Position numbers and translations under genes: made by a program
Notes under the pieces: generated by a model
What the model was told of the DNA's origin: nothing
The model's input: only the letters and a program-made list of their open reading frames with translations
Database searches by the model: none
Part shown: positions 54,149 to 63,352 of the stretch, in pieces
How the letters are laid out: every line of letters begins with the position of its first letter
Numbering within the stretch: the stretch's first letter is position 1
Assembly (NCBI GenBank): GCA_021107755.1
Contig: JAIOSF010000033.1
Coordinates: forward strand, 1 to 63,352
DNA from: Arcobacteraceae bacterium
GTDB lineage: Bacteria > Campylobacterota > Campylobacteria > Campylobacterales > Arcobacteraceae
Direction of reading: 5' to 3'
DNA: 63,352 nt

Positions 54149-56179
54149 CTATTGTACAAGTCCAGCTTCCACTAAAAAAGGACTATGTATAAAATCTAAT
54201 TTCTTTATTCTATCGTAAGTTGCATAACTTAAATATAAAATATCCTTTGCTCGTGTTACCGCAACATAAAAAAGTCGCCTTTCTTCCTCTAAACTTCCAC
54301 CCTTACTCATCAAAGTTCGGTTTGGAAATCTCCCATCCATCAAATCAACCACATAAACCTCATTAAATTCTAAACCTTTACTAGCATGAACTGAGAGTAG
54401 GTTAACACCACCACCCTCACTCATCTCTCCACCACCTAATATCATAGCATTTATAAAATTGCCAAGATTGTTGTGTCTAGCTGATAATTGCTTTAGTGTT
54501 TCTACTCTTCGATTGGCTTTAAAAGAGGCACTTTGTTTTATAGTTTCGTTGATCGTTCCATCTTTTTGTTTTGCACGAGCAGTTGTTATTGTATCTAGAA
54601 TAGTTTTAAAAAACTTGTGATTTTGGATATGTTTTATCATATTATTTGGATTTTGTATCCTTTTTAACTCTTTTAACAAAGTATAGAAGTCATATAAAAA
54701 TATCCCACCCTCTAAAGTGAGTTTTGGATGTTTCAAAATTGAGTTATTTAAAAACTTTGTTTCCCAGCCTAAATCTTTAAATTTTGCAGTACTTCCCATC
54801 TCTATAAAATCATCAAAAAGTCCAAGTTGTACATTGGTTGTTTTATTACTTTTATAGGGTTTAATAATAGTGTTATCAGGATTTAAAAGTCCATGAAAAA
54901 TATTTCCATGCCCTATTCGTAAAAGTGCTTCAAATATATCTTTGGCTATTGCTTTTCCTATATTTTTTCCATACTCAACTATATGGATAAATGCCATCAT
55001 ATCATTTTGTTTCACCATTAAAACCATAAGATCTAGTATCACTTTTATCTCTCGTGAATCAAAAAAACTATGACCACCTTTTCTTTTACAATCTATCCCC
55101 ATCTCTCGTAAGTTTGCTTCAATACCATCTGCACTTGAGTTGTTTCTATAAATGATTGCAATATCATCTTTAGCATTGGTACTTTTAAGTATCTGTTTCG
55201 ATATAAATTCATATTGGATATAAAGTTCATCAAACTTAAGAAGTTGAGGGATATGTTGATTAGGGGCGTTTCTTACAACTTGAAGTGACTTTTCATAAAT
55301 TCTAGGATTATGTTCAATTACTCGATTTGCTAGATTTAATATATTTGCAGTTGAGCGGTAGTTTTTATTGAGTGTATAGATAGTTGCATTTGGGTATCTT
55401 TCATCAAAAGAAGAGATGATATTGATATCACTTCCATTAAAAGCATAAATACTTTGGTCATAATCTCCTACACAAAATAAACTTTGAGGTTTAAATCCAT
55501 CTAAAATTTTCCCTTGTAAAGGATTTGTATCTTGGTATTCATCTACAAGTATCTCTTTAAAATCAAAATCATTTTCTTTTTGTAACTCTAACATCTCTAA
55601 AAGTAAGTCATCAAAATTTACATAACCATACTCTTTTTTTAAACGACTAAATTCATCTACTACATCTTGATAAATGAGGGTATATTTTTTTTGATCACCA
55701 TTTTTGTTTCCAATCCATGTTTCAAAATCCTCCCCATAGCTACTATTGAGGTACAAACTATACATATCATAGAGATAACCACCATCATAAGGTTTTACAT
55801 CATCTTGATCTACAAACACCCTTTTTTCATAGATAGATTTAAAGAGAGTTTTTAACTCATTTGGTTGTTTTAATGTGATGTTTTTTTCATGTTGTTTTAA
55901 AAGTTTATAACTCACACTATGAAAAGTACCAGAGATTATAGCTTTGGCAGTATTTTCATCGAAAAACTTAGCAACTCTATGTATCATTTCAGCCGCTGCT
56001 TTATTTGTGAATGTTAAGAGAAGTATTTGAGAAGGTTTTGTGCCACTATGAAGAAGATGACCAATTCTTCCAACTATTGTGGAAGTTTTTCCAGTTCCTG
56101 CACTTGCAATTGTTAAATTGTGACCGATATTACAAGTAGCAGAGGAGTGTTGTTCTTGGTTTAAATTTGTTAAGGGCAT
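54149..56179 (-). CDS. UvrD/Rep-family DNA helicase
   Basis: A 676-residue superfamily 1A helicase. Motif I is ASAGTGKTSTIVGRI (about 26-40), motif II LVDEYQDTNPLQ, motif III CVGDYDQSIYAFNGSD, motif IV LNKNYRSTANIL, motif V LLSVHASKGLEFNEVYVV, and motif VI RRLFYVAVTRAKD. The start has an Q-motif LNQEQHSSA. Length and order fit Rep/PcrA-like proteins that unwind DNA 3' to 5' in repair and replication restart. A gdhA gene is divergent upstream. Confidence 0.93.
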   Translation of the reverse strand: MPLTNLNQEQHSSATCNIGHNLTIASAGTGKTSTIVGRIGHLLHSGTKPSQILLLTFTNKAAAEMIHRVAKFFDENTAKAIISGTFHSVSYKLLKQHEKNITLKQPNELKTLFKSIYEKRVFVDQDDVKPYDGGYLYDMYSLYLNSSYGEDFETWIGNKNGDQKKYTLIYQDVVDEFSRLKKEYGYVNFDDLLLEMLELQKENDFDFKEILVDEYQDTNPLQGKILDGFKPQSLFCVGDYDQSIYAFNGSDINIISSFDERYPNATIYTLNKNYRSTANILNLANRVIEHNPRIYEKSLQVVRNAPNQHIPQLLKFDELYIQYEFISKQILKSTNAKDDIAIIYRNNSSADGIEANLREMGIDCKRKGGHSFFDSREIKVILDLMVLMVKQNDMMAFIHIVEYGKNIGKAIAKDIFEALLRIGHGNIFHGLLNPDNTIIKPYKSNKTTNVQLGLFDDFIEMGSTAKFKDLGWETKFLNNSILKHPKLTLEGGIFLYDFYTLLKELKRIQNPNNMIKHIQNHKFFKTILDTITTARAKQKDGTINETIKQSASFKANRRVETLKQLSARHNNLGNFINAMILGGGEMSEGGGVNLLSVHASKGLEFNEVYVVDLMDGRFPNRTLMSKGGSLEEERRLFYVAVTRAKDILYLSYATYDRIKKLDFIHSPFLVEAGLVQ

Positions 56180-56300
56180 ATAAGTAGAAAGTTTCCTCTT
56201 AGGTTTAGGTTAAAATAAATTTATAATGTTTATGAACTTATTATCGGGATTGTATCATAATGTATATATAAATCTATTTAAGATATTATTGTATATAAAA

Positions 56301-57713
<1,413 letters not shown>

Positions 57714-57722
57714 AGCTAACTG

Positions 57723-58532
57723 ATGTTTAAAAAACAGATATGTATTTTTTTAGTTTTTATATCTTCACTTTTTTCTTTTGATGTACAAAAACCACAAATA
57801 TATGATCAACAAGATATAAGTGGTTGGGTTATGAGTGAAAAACTTGATGGTATAAGAGGTTATTGGGATGGGAAAGAGCTTTATACCAAAAATGGTAATC
57901 GTATCAACACTCCTATAGATTTTACAAAAAATTTCCCACCCTTTGCTCTTGATGGAGAGCTTTACAGTTTTAGAGGTGATTTTGAAAATATACAAGCTAC
58001 TATTCTAGATACGAAACCATCATCTTATTGGACGAATATTACTTACAATATCTTTGAAGCACCTAATGCTCAAGGTGATTTTCTTACACGACTTGATAAA
58101 GTAAAAAAATGGTTTCGTAAACATCCAAATAGATATGTAAAAATTATAGAACAAAAAGTTTGTAAAGATGAAGAACAACTTACTCTTTTTTTAGAAAAAG
58201 TTGTATCTTTAAAAGGTGAAGGGGTTATAGTAAAAGACCCAACTTTAAACTATCATACAGGAAGAAGTCCCCATATATTAAAAGTAAAAAAAGCCCAAGA
58301 TATGGAGGGTATAGTTATTGGACATAACTATAGAAAAGATGGTAGAACTTTAAAAAGTTTGAAAATCAAATTACACAATGGTGTAGTGTTTAATCTTGGA
58401 GGAGGATTTAGTGATAAACAACGACTAAAACCTCCTCAAATAGGTGGAAAGGTTACTTTCAAATTTTATAACTTTACAAAAAATGGTAAACCTAAATTTG
58501 CGAGTTTTTTGAGGATAAGAGAAAAAGAGTAA
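57723..58532 (+). CDS. ligE: Exported ATP-dependent DNA ligase (LigE type)
   Basis: A 269-residue minimal DNA ligase with a signal peptide (MFKKQICIFLVFISSLFS), so it is probably periplasmic. Motif I is SEKLDGIRGYWDG, where the lysine receives AMP, motif III PFALDGELYS, motif IV GEGVIVKDP, and motif V ILKVKKAQD. The OB-fold domain follows (about 185-269). Such ligases occur in Haemophilus, Neisseria and Campylobacter and have been linked to DNA uptake or extracellular DNA. It follows gdhA by 9 nt. Confidence 0.9.
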   Translation: MFKKQICIFLVFISSLFSFDVQKPQIYDQQDISGWVMSEKLDGIRGYWDGKELYTKNGNRINTPIDFTKNFPPFALDGELYSFRGDFENIQATILDTKPSSYWTNITYNIFEAPNAQGDFLTRLDKVKKWFRKHPNRYVKIIEQKVCKDEEQLTLFLEKVVSLKGEGVIVKDPTLNYHTGRSPHILKVKKAQDMEGIVIGHNYRKDGRTLKSLKIKLHNGVVFNLGGGFSDKQRLKPPQIGGKVTFKFYNFTKNGKPKFASFLRIREKE

Positions 58533-58540
58533 AAGGGTTA

Positions 58541-59593
58541 CTATTGATTTGTAGTTTTACAAAGAATATCTGCAACATTTTTACTACTTCCATGTTTTAA
58601 ATACTCTCTTAAAATTTTAGAATTTTCTAAAAACTTTTCTCTGTTGAGATTTTTATATTCATTTAATAGGTTTTCAACTGTTACATTTTCTTGAACATAT
58701 TCTTTATGGATTGGCTCTTTGCCCATTTTTTCAAAGAAGATATTTGCAAGTCCAATAAAGTTGATTTTTACTAAGTTATTTCCTATAAAATAATCTAATT
58801 TTTTAGCAATATAGTTTAAAACAAAAGGGGTTCCTATAAGAGCTGCTTCCAGGGTAGCTGTTCCACTACAAATAAATGCAAAATCAACCTCTTGAAGAGT
58901 TTTATGAGTCTCTTTTGATATGGTAAAATCACTGATATCTCCATAAACTTCTTTTATATATTCATCATTAAAATGAGGGGGTATTATTAAAATAGGTTCT
59001 TCATCTATTTGCGTAATTATCTCTTTGTATAGAGGCATAAGCTTTGTTATCTCTCCCTTTCTGCTTCCTGGCATGAAAGCAACTTTATTAGTGTTTGAAA
59101 TCTTATTTTTAAAATAGCTAATCTCATCTAAAAGTGGGTGTCCCACATAGTGAATCATCTCTTTTTTATTGTAGTAATTTTTTTCAAATGGGAGGATTGA
59201 GCATAGAATATCACAGTATTGTTCTATTTTCGGAATTCTTTTTTTCTTCCAAGCCCAAGCTTGTGGCAGAATATAATATATTATCTCTTTTTGAGGATAC
59301 TTTTTCTTAATTTTTTTTGCAAGAGGAAGATTGAATCCTGAAGAATCCATAAGTAAAACTTTGTCTGCTTGGCTAGCTAACTCTACCATCTCATTGTTTA
59401 GTTTTAAAAAAAATGGAAGTTTTTTTAAAGCATCAATAAATCCCATAACTGCCATATCACTTATATCATAGTTTGGATTTCCAAGCTTTTTATCAAATAT
59501 TCCAATAAACTCTACAGTATCATTTAGCTCTTTTTTTAAGGCCTTAAGGTGTATATTTGATGAGGTTTCAAGGGCACAAACAAGTATTTTCAT
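58541..59593 (-). CDS. lpxB: Lipid-A-disaccharide synthase
   Basis: LpxB joins UDP-diacylglucosamine and lipid X, the fifth step of lipid A synthesis, at the inner membrane. The 350 residues contain MPGSRKGEITKLMP, CSGTATLEAALIGTPFVLNY, and the IDSSGFN-type region (LLMDSSGFNLPLAKKIKK). AWAWKKKRIPKI is also a family landmark. It is shorter than E. coli LpxB (382), as usual in this phylum. The peptidoglycan hydrolase gene lies 4 nt upstream in the same transcript. Confidence 0.95.
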   Translation of the reverse strand: MKILVCALETSSNIHLKALKKELNDTVEFIGIFDKKLGNPNYDISDMAVMGFIDALKKLPFFLKLNNEMVELASQADKVLLMDSSGFNLPLAKKIKKKYPQKEIIYYILPQAWAWKKKRIPKIEQYCDILCSILPFEKNYYNKKEMIHYVGHPLLDEISYFKNKISNTNKVAFMPGSRKGEITKLMPLYKEIITQIDEEPILIIPPHFNDEYIKEVYGDISDFTISKETHKTLQEVDFAFICSGTATLEAALIGTPFVLNYIAKKLDYFIGNNLVKINFIGLANIFFEKMGKEPIHKEYVQENVTVENLLNEYKNLNREKFLENSKILREYLKHGSSKNVADILCKTTNQ

Positions 59594-59597
59594 AAAC

Positions 59598-60383
59598 TTA
59601 CTTTATATCATGTTTGTGGAATTTGTTGTATTCTATCATTTTTTTTAATAGTTTCGTGTATCGCTCTTTTTTTTCTGAATAAGATTGTAGAAATTGAACT
59701 AGATGATAGGGGTCATCTGTAATGGTTCTTTGTTCTCTAAATTTATCATAAGCCCAGTTTTTTGCAAGATTTTTATAATAATCTGTTACCGCTGCTTTAT
59801 AAGTTTTGTATTTTTTGAGGTATATCTTTTTTTCACCTCTTGTTGCATTTGCTTCAATTCTAGGTTCTTCACTATTAAATGACCATACTCCAAAAATATT
59901 GTTTGCTTTTATTGTAAATCTAGAAGTAAGCCAGGCACTTTCAATAGCAGCTTGTGCAAGAGCAATACTAACAGGGTGTGGTTTTAATGCTTGAAGAAGC
60001 TCTTGATTGTTTTTTGCTTTATATTCTATTTTGAGTTTTTCTATAAATTCTTGATTTTTCCCTTGTTCCATATCTCTTTTTACATTGTTGTATTGATTTT
60101 GTAAAGTGTTGTATACTTCAGTTATTATAGGTACTAATATATTTTTAAATCGTTGTTTTTTTTGTTGTACAGTTGGATTTTCTTTTTTTCTTTTTTTCTT
60201 TACTATTATAGGTTTTTTAATCTCAGGTAATTTTGTGATAAGTTTTTGGTCTTCAAAAGTTCCTAGTTTTGTTTTAAAATAGCTTTTTTTTACAATCTTA
60301 ACATCCTCTTGTGTACAGCCACTCAATAAGAAAGCCACAGATAATATACAGAAAAAAGAAAAAATCTTAAACATTTTAGACAC
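59598..60383 (-). CDS. Bax-like glucosaminidase lipoprotein
   Basis: A 261-residue protein with a lipobox leader (VAFLLSGC). A basic region (KKPIIVKKKRKKENP) follows, then a glucosaminidase domain (about 95-255) with the catalytic-type glutamate in ALAQAAIESAWLTSRF and the landmark KANNIFGVWSF. The family includes E. coli Bax and hydrolyses peptidoglycan. It lies between dapF (overlap 8 bases) and lpxB. This places cell-envelope genes together. Confidence 0.85.
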   Translation of the reverse strand: MSKMFKIFSFFCILSVAFLLSGCTQEDVKIVKKSYFKTKLGTFEDQKLITKLPEIKKPIIVKKKRKKENPTVQQKKQRFKNILVPIITEVYNTLQNQYNNVKRDMEQGKNQEFIEKLKIEYKAKNNQELLQALKPHPVSIALAQAAIESAWLTSRFTIKANNIFGVWSFNSEEPRIEANATRGEKKIYLKKYKTYKAAVTDYYKNLAKNWAYDKFREQRTITDDPYHLVQFLQSYSEKKERYTKLLKKMIEYNKFHKHDIK

Positions 60384-61104
60384 TTTTGGTATATTCTTTA
60401 GTAACTTTACCTTGAAAGTATAAGTTATCTGAGTCTTTAGATAATGTTAAAAGTTCACCACTTTTTGGATATACATCGATACTATTAGGTACGAGGTTTA
60501 ATCTATTAGCCACTAAAAAAGCTGCTGTCATACCTGTACCACAAGCAAGTGTCTCATTTTCTACACCTCTCTCATAGGTTCGCACCAGAAGAGTTCTATC
60601 TTGTACTTTAGCAAAATTCACATTAGCATTATGTCTATTTCTCATAGTTGCACAAAGTTCTAAGTCAAATAGTTCTAAATTATCCACAATAGTAACTAGA
60701 TGAGGAACACCTGTATCTAAAAGATACCAAGTAAAATTCTCTTCCTCAAAATCATCTTTGATAAATTTTGGTTTTGGCATAGTTGTTTTTACAATATCAC
60801 CATCTACTACACAAGTAATTTCACCAGCCCCTGTTAAAAATTTTAAATATGTACCACAAAGTTGATTTGTATATGCATAGTGTGCAACAGCTCTTGTACC
60901 ATTTCCACACATAGAAGCAGTACTTCCATCATTGTTATAAAATAACCACTCAAAATCGTATACTAAATGTGGAACAACAACTATTAATCCATCAGTGCTT
61001 TCTGTTTTACACAGCTCAATTGCTAACTGGCTATAGTCTTTCTTTTCATTTGTATGAAAGATTACAAAAGTATTACCACTTGCATCATATTTAGTAATTG
61101 TCAT
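60376..61104 (-). CDS. dapF: Diaminopimelate epimerase
   Basis: DapF interconverts LL- and meso-diaminopimelate for lysine and peptidoglycan. The 242 residues show YDASGNTFVIFH, the first active-site cysteine in SMCGNGTRAVAHYA (about 70-83), and the second in LACGTGMTAAFLVA (about 190-203). RTYERGVENET is the family landmark between them. A little shorter than E. coli DapF (274). It opens the dapF-bax-lpxB transcript. Confidence 0.95.
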   Translation of the reverse strand: MTITKYDASGNTFVIFHTNEKKDYSQLAIELCKTESTDGLIVVVPHLVYDFEWLFYNNDGSTASMCGNGTRAVAHYAYTNQLCGTYLKFLTGAGEITCVVDGDIVKTTMPKPKFIKDDFEEENFTWYLLDTGVPHLVTIVDNLELFDLELCATMRNRHNANVNFAKVQDRTLLVRTYERGVENETLACGTGMTAAFLVANRLNLVPNSIDVYPKSGELLTLSKDSDNLYFQGKVTKEYTKSV

Positions 61105-61230
61105 ATCTATCCTAAAATTATTTTATAAAATATTATAGCATATCTTAATTTATAACTGCTTTGTAAAAAGTCTCTTTAAAGTCTTATTACTGTATAATTT
61201 GCCTATAATTATACTTTTTAGAGGTTATCC

Positions 61231-63153
61231 ATGCTTAAAAAAATTCGTGTTTCGACAAAAATAATTTTACCTATTATTGTTATTTTAACAATAGGTAATA
61301 TAATCACAAACTACATTACAACAACTAGTATGCATGCTTTATCTAAAGAAAGTGCAAAAGAATCTCTTGAGATGTTAACTGATTCATTATTTTTAACTTT
61401 AAGAAATGCTATGAATACAGGAGACCCTGTGATTATTCAAAAAGCAGAAGAGGATAGTAGAAAAAGTATTAAAGGTTTAACAAATTTAACTGTTGCAAAA
61501 AGTAAAGAGACAATAGAGATGTATTCTCCTGAATCTAAGTTTACGACTGATTCAGTTGTATTAAAATCTTTTAATACTAAAAAAGAACAAGTATTAGAAG
61601 AGTACAAAGATGATTCTCACTTTTTAAGAGTATTAAGACCGATGATAGCATCAAATGAATGTTTAATGTGTCATGTAAATCAAAAAGAGGGTGATGTAGT
61701 TGGAGTTATAGATTTGACTTTTTCTTTAGATAGTTCAGATGATGCAATTAATAACACTATTATCTCTATTGTGAGTTTATCTGTACTTGTTATTTTATTG
61801 ACCTTGATAGTAGTATGGTTTGTAGCAAAAAGAGCAACGGCACCATTAAAAGAGTTACAAGAAGAGTTAAAAGAATTTTTTTCATTTTTAGCAAATGAGA
61901 GAAAAACTATTGAACCATTTAAGGTACATAGTGAAGATGAGATAGGGCAAATGGTTATATCTATAAATGAGAATATAGAGAAAACTATTAAAGGTTTAAA
62001 TAAAGATGCTCAAGCTATTCAGGAGGCTTCAAGTGTATGTCAAGAGGTTTCTTTAGGAAATTTAAATGTTAAAATTGATACAAAAGCAAACAATCCTGAG
62101 ATTAATAATTTAACTAATATAGTAAATAGTTTAATATCCTCTTTAAATTATAATATTTCAAGAGTTTTAACTTCTCTTGAACATTATTCAAAAGATCACT
62201 ACTCTCATAGAATTGATTCAAATGGAAAAACAATTGCACAAATTAAAGAACTTTTTGATCAAGTAGATTATTTAGGAGATACCCTTACAAAATTAAGTGG
62301 ACAAAATCTTAAAAATGGGAAAGCATTACAACAAACATCATCTGTTTTGTCAACTAATATTAGTAAATTAGCAAAAGCTTCTCAAGAGGAGGCAAGCTCT
62401 TTAAATGAAGCTTCTGAATCACTTAATGAAGTAACAAAAAACTTAACAAATATTTCAAAAAATTCTCAAGAGATGGAAACTTTAGCAAACAAAGTAAGAG
62501 TCTCTTCAAAAGAGGGACAAGAGCTTGCAAATAAAACTGTTGAGTCAATAACTAATATCAATGAGAAAGTAGTTGCTATAACAGAAGCTATTACAATTAT
62601 TGATCAAATAGCATTTCAAACAAATATTTTAAGTTTAAATGCAGCAGTAGAAGCAGCAACAGCAGGGGAAGCTGGAAAAGGTTTTGCAGTAGTTGCACAA
62701 GAGGTTAGAAACTTGGCTTCAAGAAGTGCAGATGCTGCGAATGAGATTAAAAAGCTAGTAGAAGTAGCAACCGAACAATCAAGTGTGGGAAGCTCTATAG
62801 CAAATGATATGATTAAAGGGTATGAAACACTTAATGCAAATATAAGTTCTACTACAACCTTAATTGATCAAGTATCAAAAGATACAGCGATACAACAGGA
62901 AAAAATCTCACAAATTAATAATACAATTTCCCATATAGATCAATCGGTACAAGAAAATGCGAAAATTGCAGATGAGACAAATTATGTTTCACAACAAGCA
63001 AGTACAATTGCACAAAAAATTGTTGATGATGCTACAGTAAAAGAGTTTCAAGGGAAAGATGATATTAAGGTGAGAAAAAATATTATTGACCCAGAGTATA
63101 ACGGTTTTGAAAAACGCGAGGTTGAGAGAGAGATAAAAAATAGAAAAAAATAA
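61231..63153 (+). CDS. Chemoreceptor with periplasmic CxxCH haem-type sensor domain
   Basis: A 640-residue methyl-accepting protein. Membrane segments are about 11-30 and 175-197. The periplasmic domain ends with [31 protein letters not shown], so CLMCH at residues 144-148 is a covalent haem c motif. This matches the layout of the Tll0287-like/DUF3365 sensor domain. A HAMP segment follows, then the signalling domain with hairpin tip [36 protein letters not shown] (named here only by its start and end). It should sense redox state, oxygen or NO. No che genes are adjacent. Confidence 0.88.
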   Translation: MLKKIRVSTKIILPIIVILTIGNIITNYITTTSMHALSKESAKESLEMLTDSLFLTLRNAMNTGDPVIIQKAEEDSRKSIKGLTNLTVAKSKETIEMYSPESKFTTDSVVLKSFNTKKEQVLEEYKDDSHFLRVLRPMIASNECLMCHVNQKEGDVVGVIDLTFSLDSSDDAINNTIISIVSLSVLVILLTLIVVWFVAKRATAPLKELQEELKEFFSFLANERKTIEPFKVHSEDEIGQMVISINENIEKTIKGLNKDAQAIQEASSVCQEVSLGNLNVKIDTKANNPEINNLTNIVNSLISSLNYNISRVLTSLEHYSKDHYSHRIDSNGKTIAQIKELFDQVDYLGDTLTKLSGQNLKNGKALQQTSSVLSTNISKLAKASQEEASSLNEASESLNEVTKNLTNISKNSQEMETLANKVRVSSKEGQELANKTVESITNINEKVVAITEAITIIDQIAFQTNILSLNAAVEAATAGEAGKGFAVVAQEVRNLASRSADAANEIKKLVEVATEQSSVGSSIANDMIKGYETLNANISSTTTLIDQVSKDTAIQQEKISQINNTISHIDQSVQENAKIADETNYVSQQASTIAQKIVDDATVKEFQGKDDIKVRKNIIDPEYNGFEKREVEREIKNRKK

Positions 63154-63229
63154 ATTAAGTTTTTCAAATAAGACTATTTTTATCTTATTTAAGTTACACT
63201 TACAAAAATAAATAATTAGGTGGCTAACA

Positions 63230-63352
63230 ATGGAAGTATACTTAGATAATAACTCAACAACACAAGTAGACCCAAAAGTACAGAAGATATACTGTGATAG
63301 TATAGAGAAATTCGGAAATATAAATGTAATTTATAATAAAGGGATAGAAGCA
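63230..63352 (+). CDS. NifS/IscS-type cysteine desulfurase, N-terminal fragment (cut by window edge)
   Basis: The first 41 codons are in view: MEVYLDNNSTTQVDPKVQKI, the usual start of class V PLP desulfurases (YLDNxATTxxDPxV). The next segment reads FGNINVIYNKGIEA, where other members have YGNPSSxHxxG. The expected NPSS/NPNSxH histidine motif is thus altered, either true divergence or a different branch. The ATG follows AGGTGGCTAACA. The enzyme would provide sulfur for Fe-S cluster assembly. Confidence 0.8.
   Translation, partial: MEVYLDNNSTTQVDPKVQKIYCDSIEKFGNINVIYNKGIEA

Noticed and set aside
61177-61208. FliA-type promoter before the chemoreceptor (TAAA ... GCCTATAA)
   Set aside because: The two boxes are 20 nt apart instead of about 15, and the second differs from GCCGATAA.

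Overview
The window is low-GC, gene-dense bacterial chromosome. It suggests a free-living member of the Campylobacterota (Epsilonproteobacteria), most likely the Arcobacter group. Pointers are a full Sox thiosulfate-oxidation gene set, a DUF2018 protein (a family of this phylum), GatA and GuaB side by side, a secreted ATP-dependent DNA ligase, short AT-rich spacers and many small periplasmic cytochromes. This placement is inference from gene content and is not proven here.

Layout. 1-917: the 5' part of groEL and groES on the minus strand, behind a near-perfect sigma-70 promoter and a CIRCE operator. 1008-3631: a DsrE-like / metallo-beta-lactamase / thioredoxin operon and a secreted hydrolase. 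3746-8310: soxX-soxY-soxZ-soxA-(soxK-like)-soxB on the minus strand, with an intrinsic terminator and a dyad between soxK and soxB. 8749-11287: soxCD. 11696-14179: divergent MOSC, degenerate HD-GYP and YeiH-type exporter genes. 14248-24652: a haem-less cytochrome relative, RqcH, three tRNAs, SOD, feoAB under a Fur box, purM, a SpeE-like protein, coaE and a Tat-exported sulfide:quinone reductase. 24972-37371: mostly housekeeping genes (leuC, a Cys/Met PLP enzyme, aroK, hisD, DUF2018, a polyprenyl synthase, proS), plus a MauG-type peroxidase, a histidine kinase and a FATP-like ligase.

37651-43663 is more accessory: a Gfo/Idh oxidoreductase, a cytosine-C5 methyltransferase cassette with two unexplained small proteins, unknown genes, a Zn/Mn-type ABC transporter behind a 7-1-7 dyad, and a 165-bp inverted-repeat element. 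43680-48475 holds a CitE-like lyase, a cytochrome c, a response regulator, then a phage-type lysozyme convergent with a four-gene cluster that includes two paralogous DUF2589 proteins. This last cluster is the best candidate for a poorly described system. 48666-63352 returns to gatA, guaB, a Panacea-type antitoxin-like gene beside a small membrane protein, a diguanylate cyclase, a UvrD-like helicase, gdhA, ligE, lpxB, a Bax-like hydrolase, dapF, a chemoreceptor with a CxxCH haem motif, and the start of a NifS/IscS-type desulfurase.

How the genes work together. SoxAX loads thiosulfate on the SoxY cysteine, SoxB releases sulfate, SoxCD oxidises the remaining sulfane sulfur, and Sqr feeds sulfide electrons to quinone. 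The DsrE/MBL/thioredoxin operon, the MOSC protein and the YeiH exporter lie around this core and plausibly support sulfur trafficking, redox repair, molybdenum handling and anion export.
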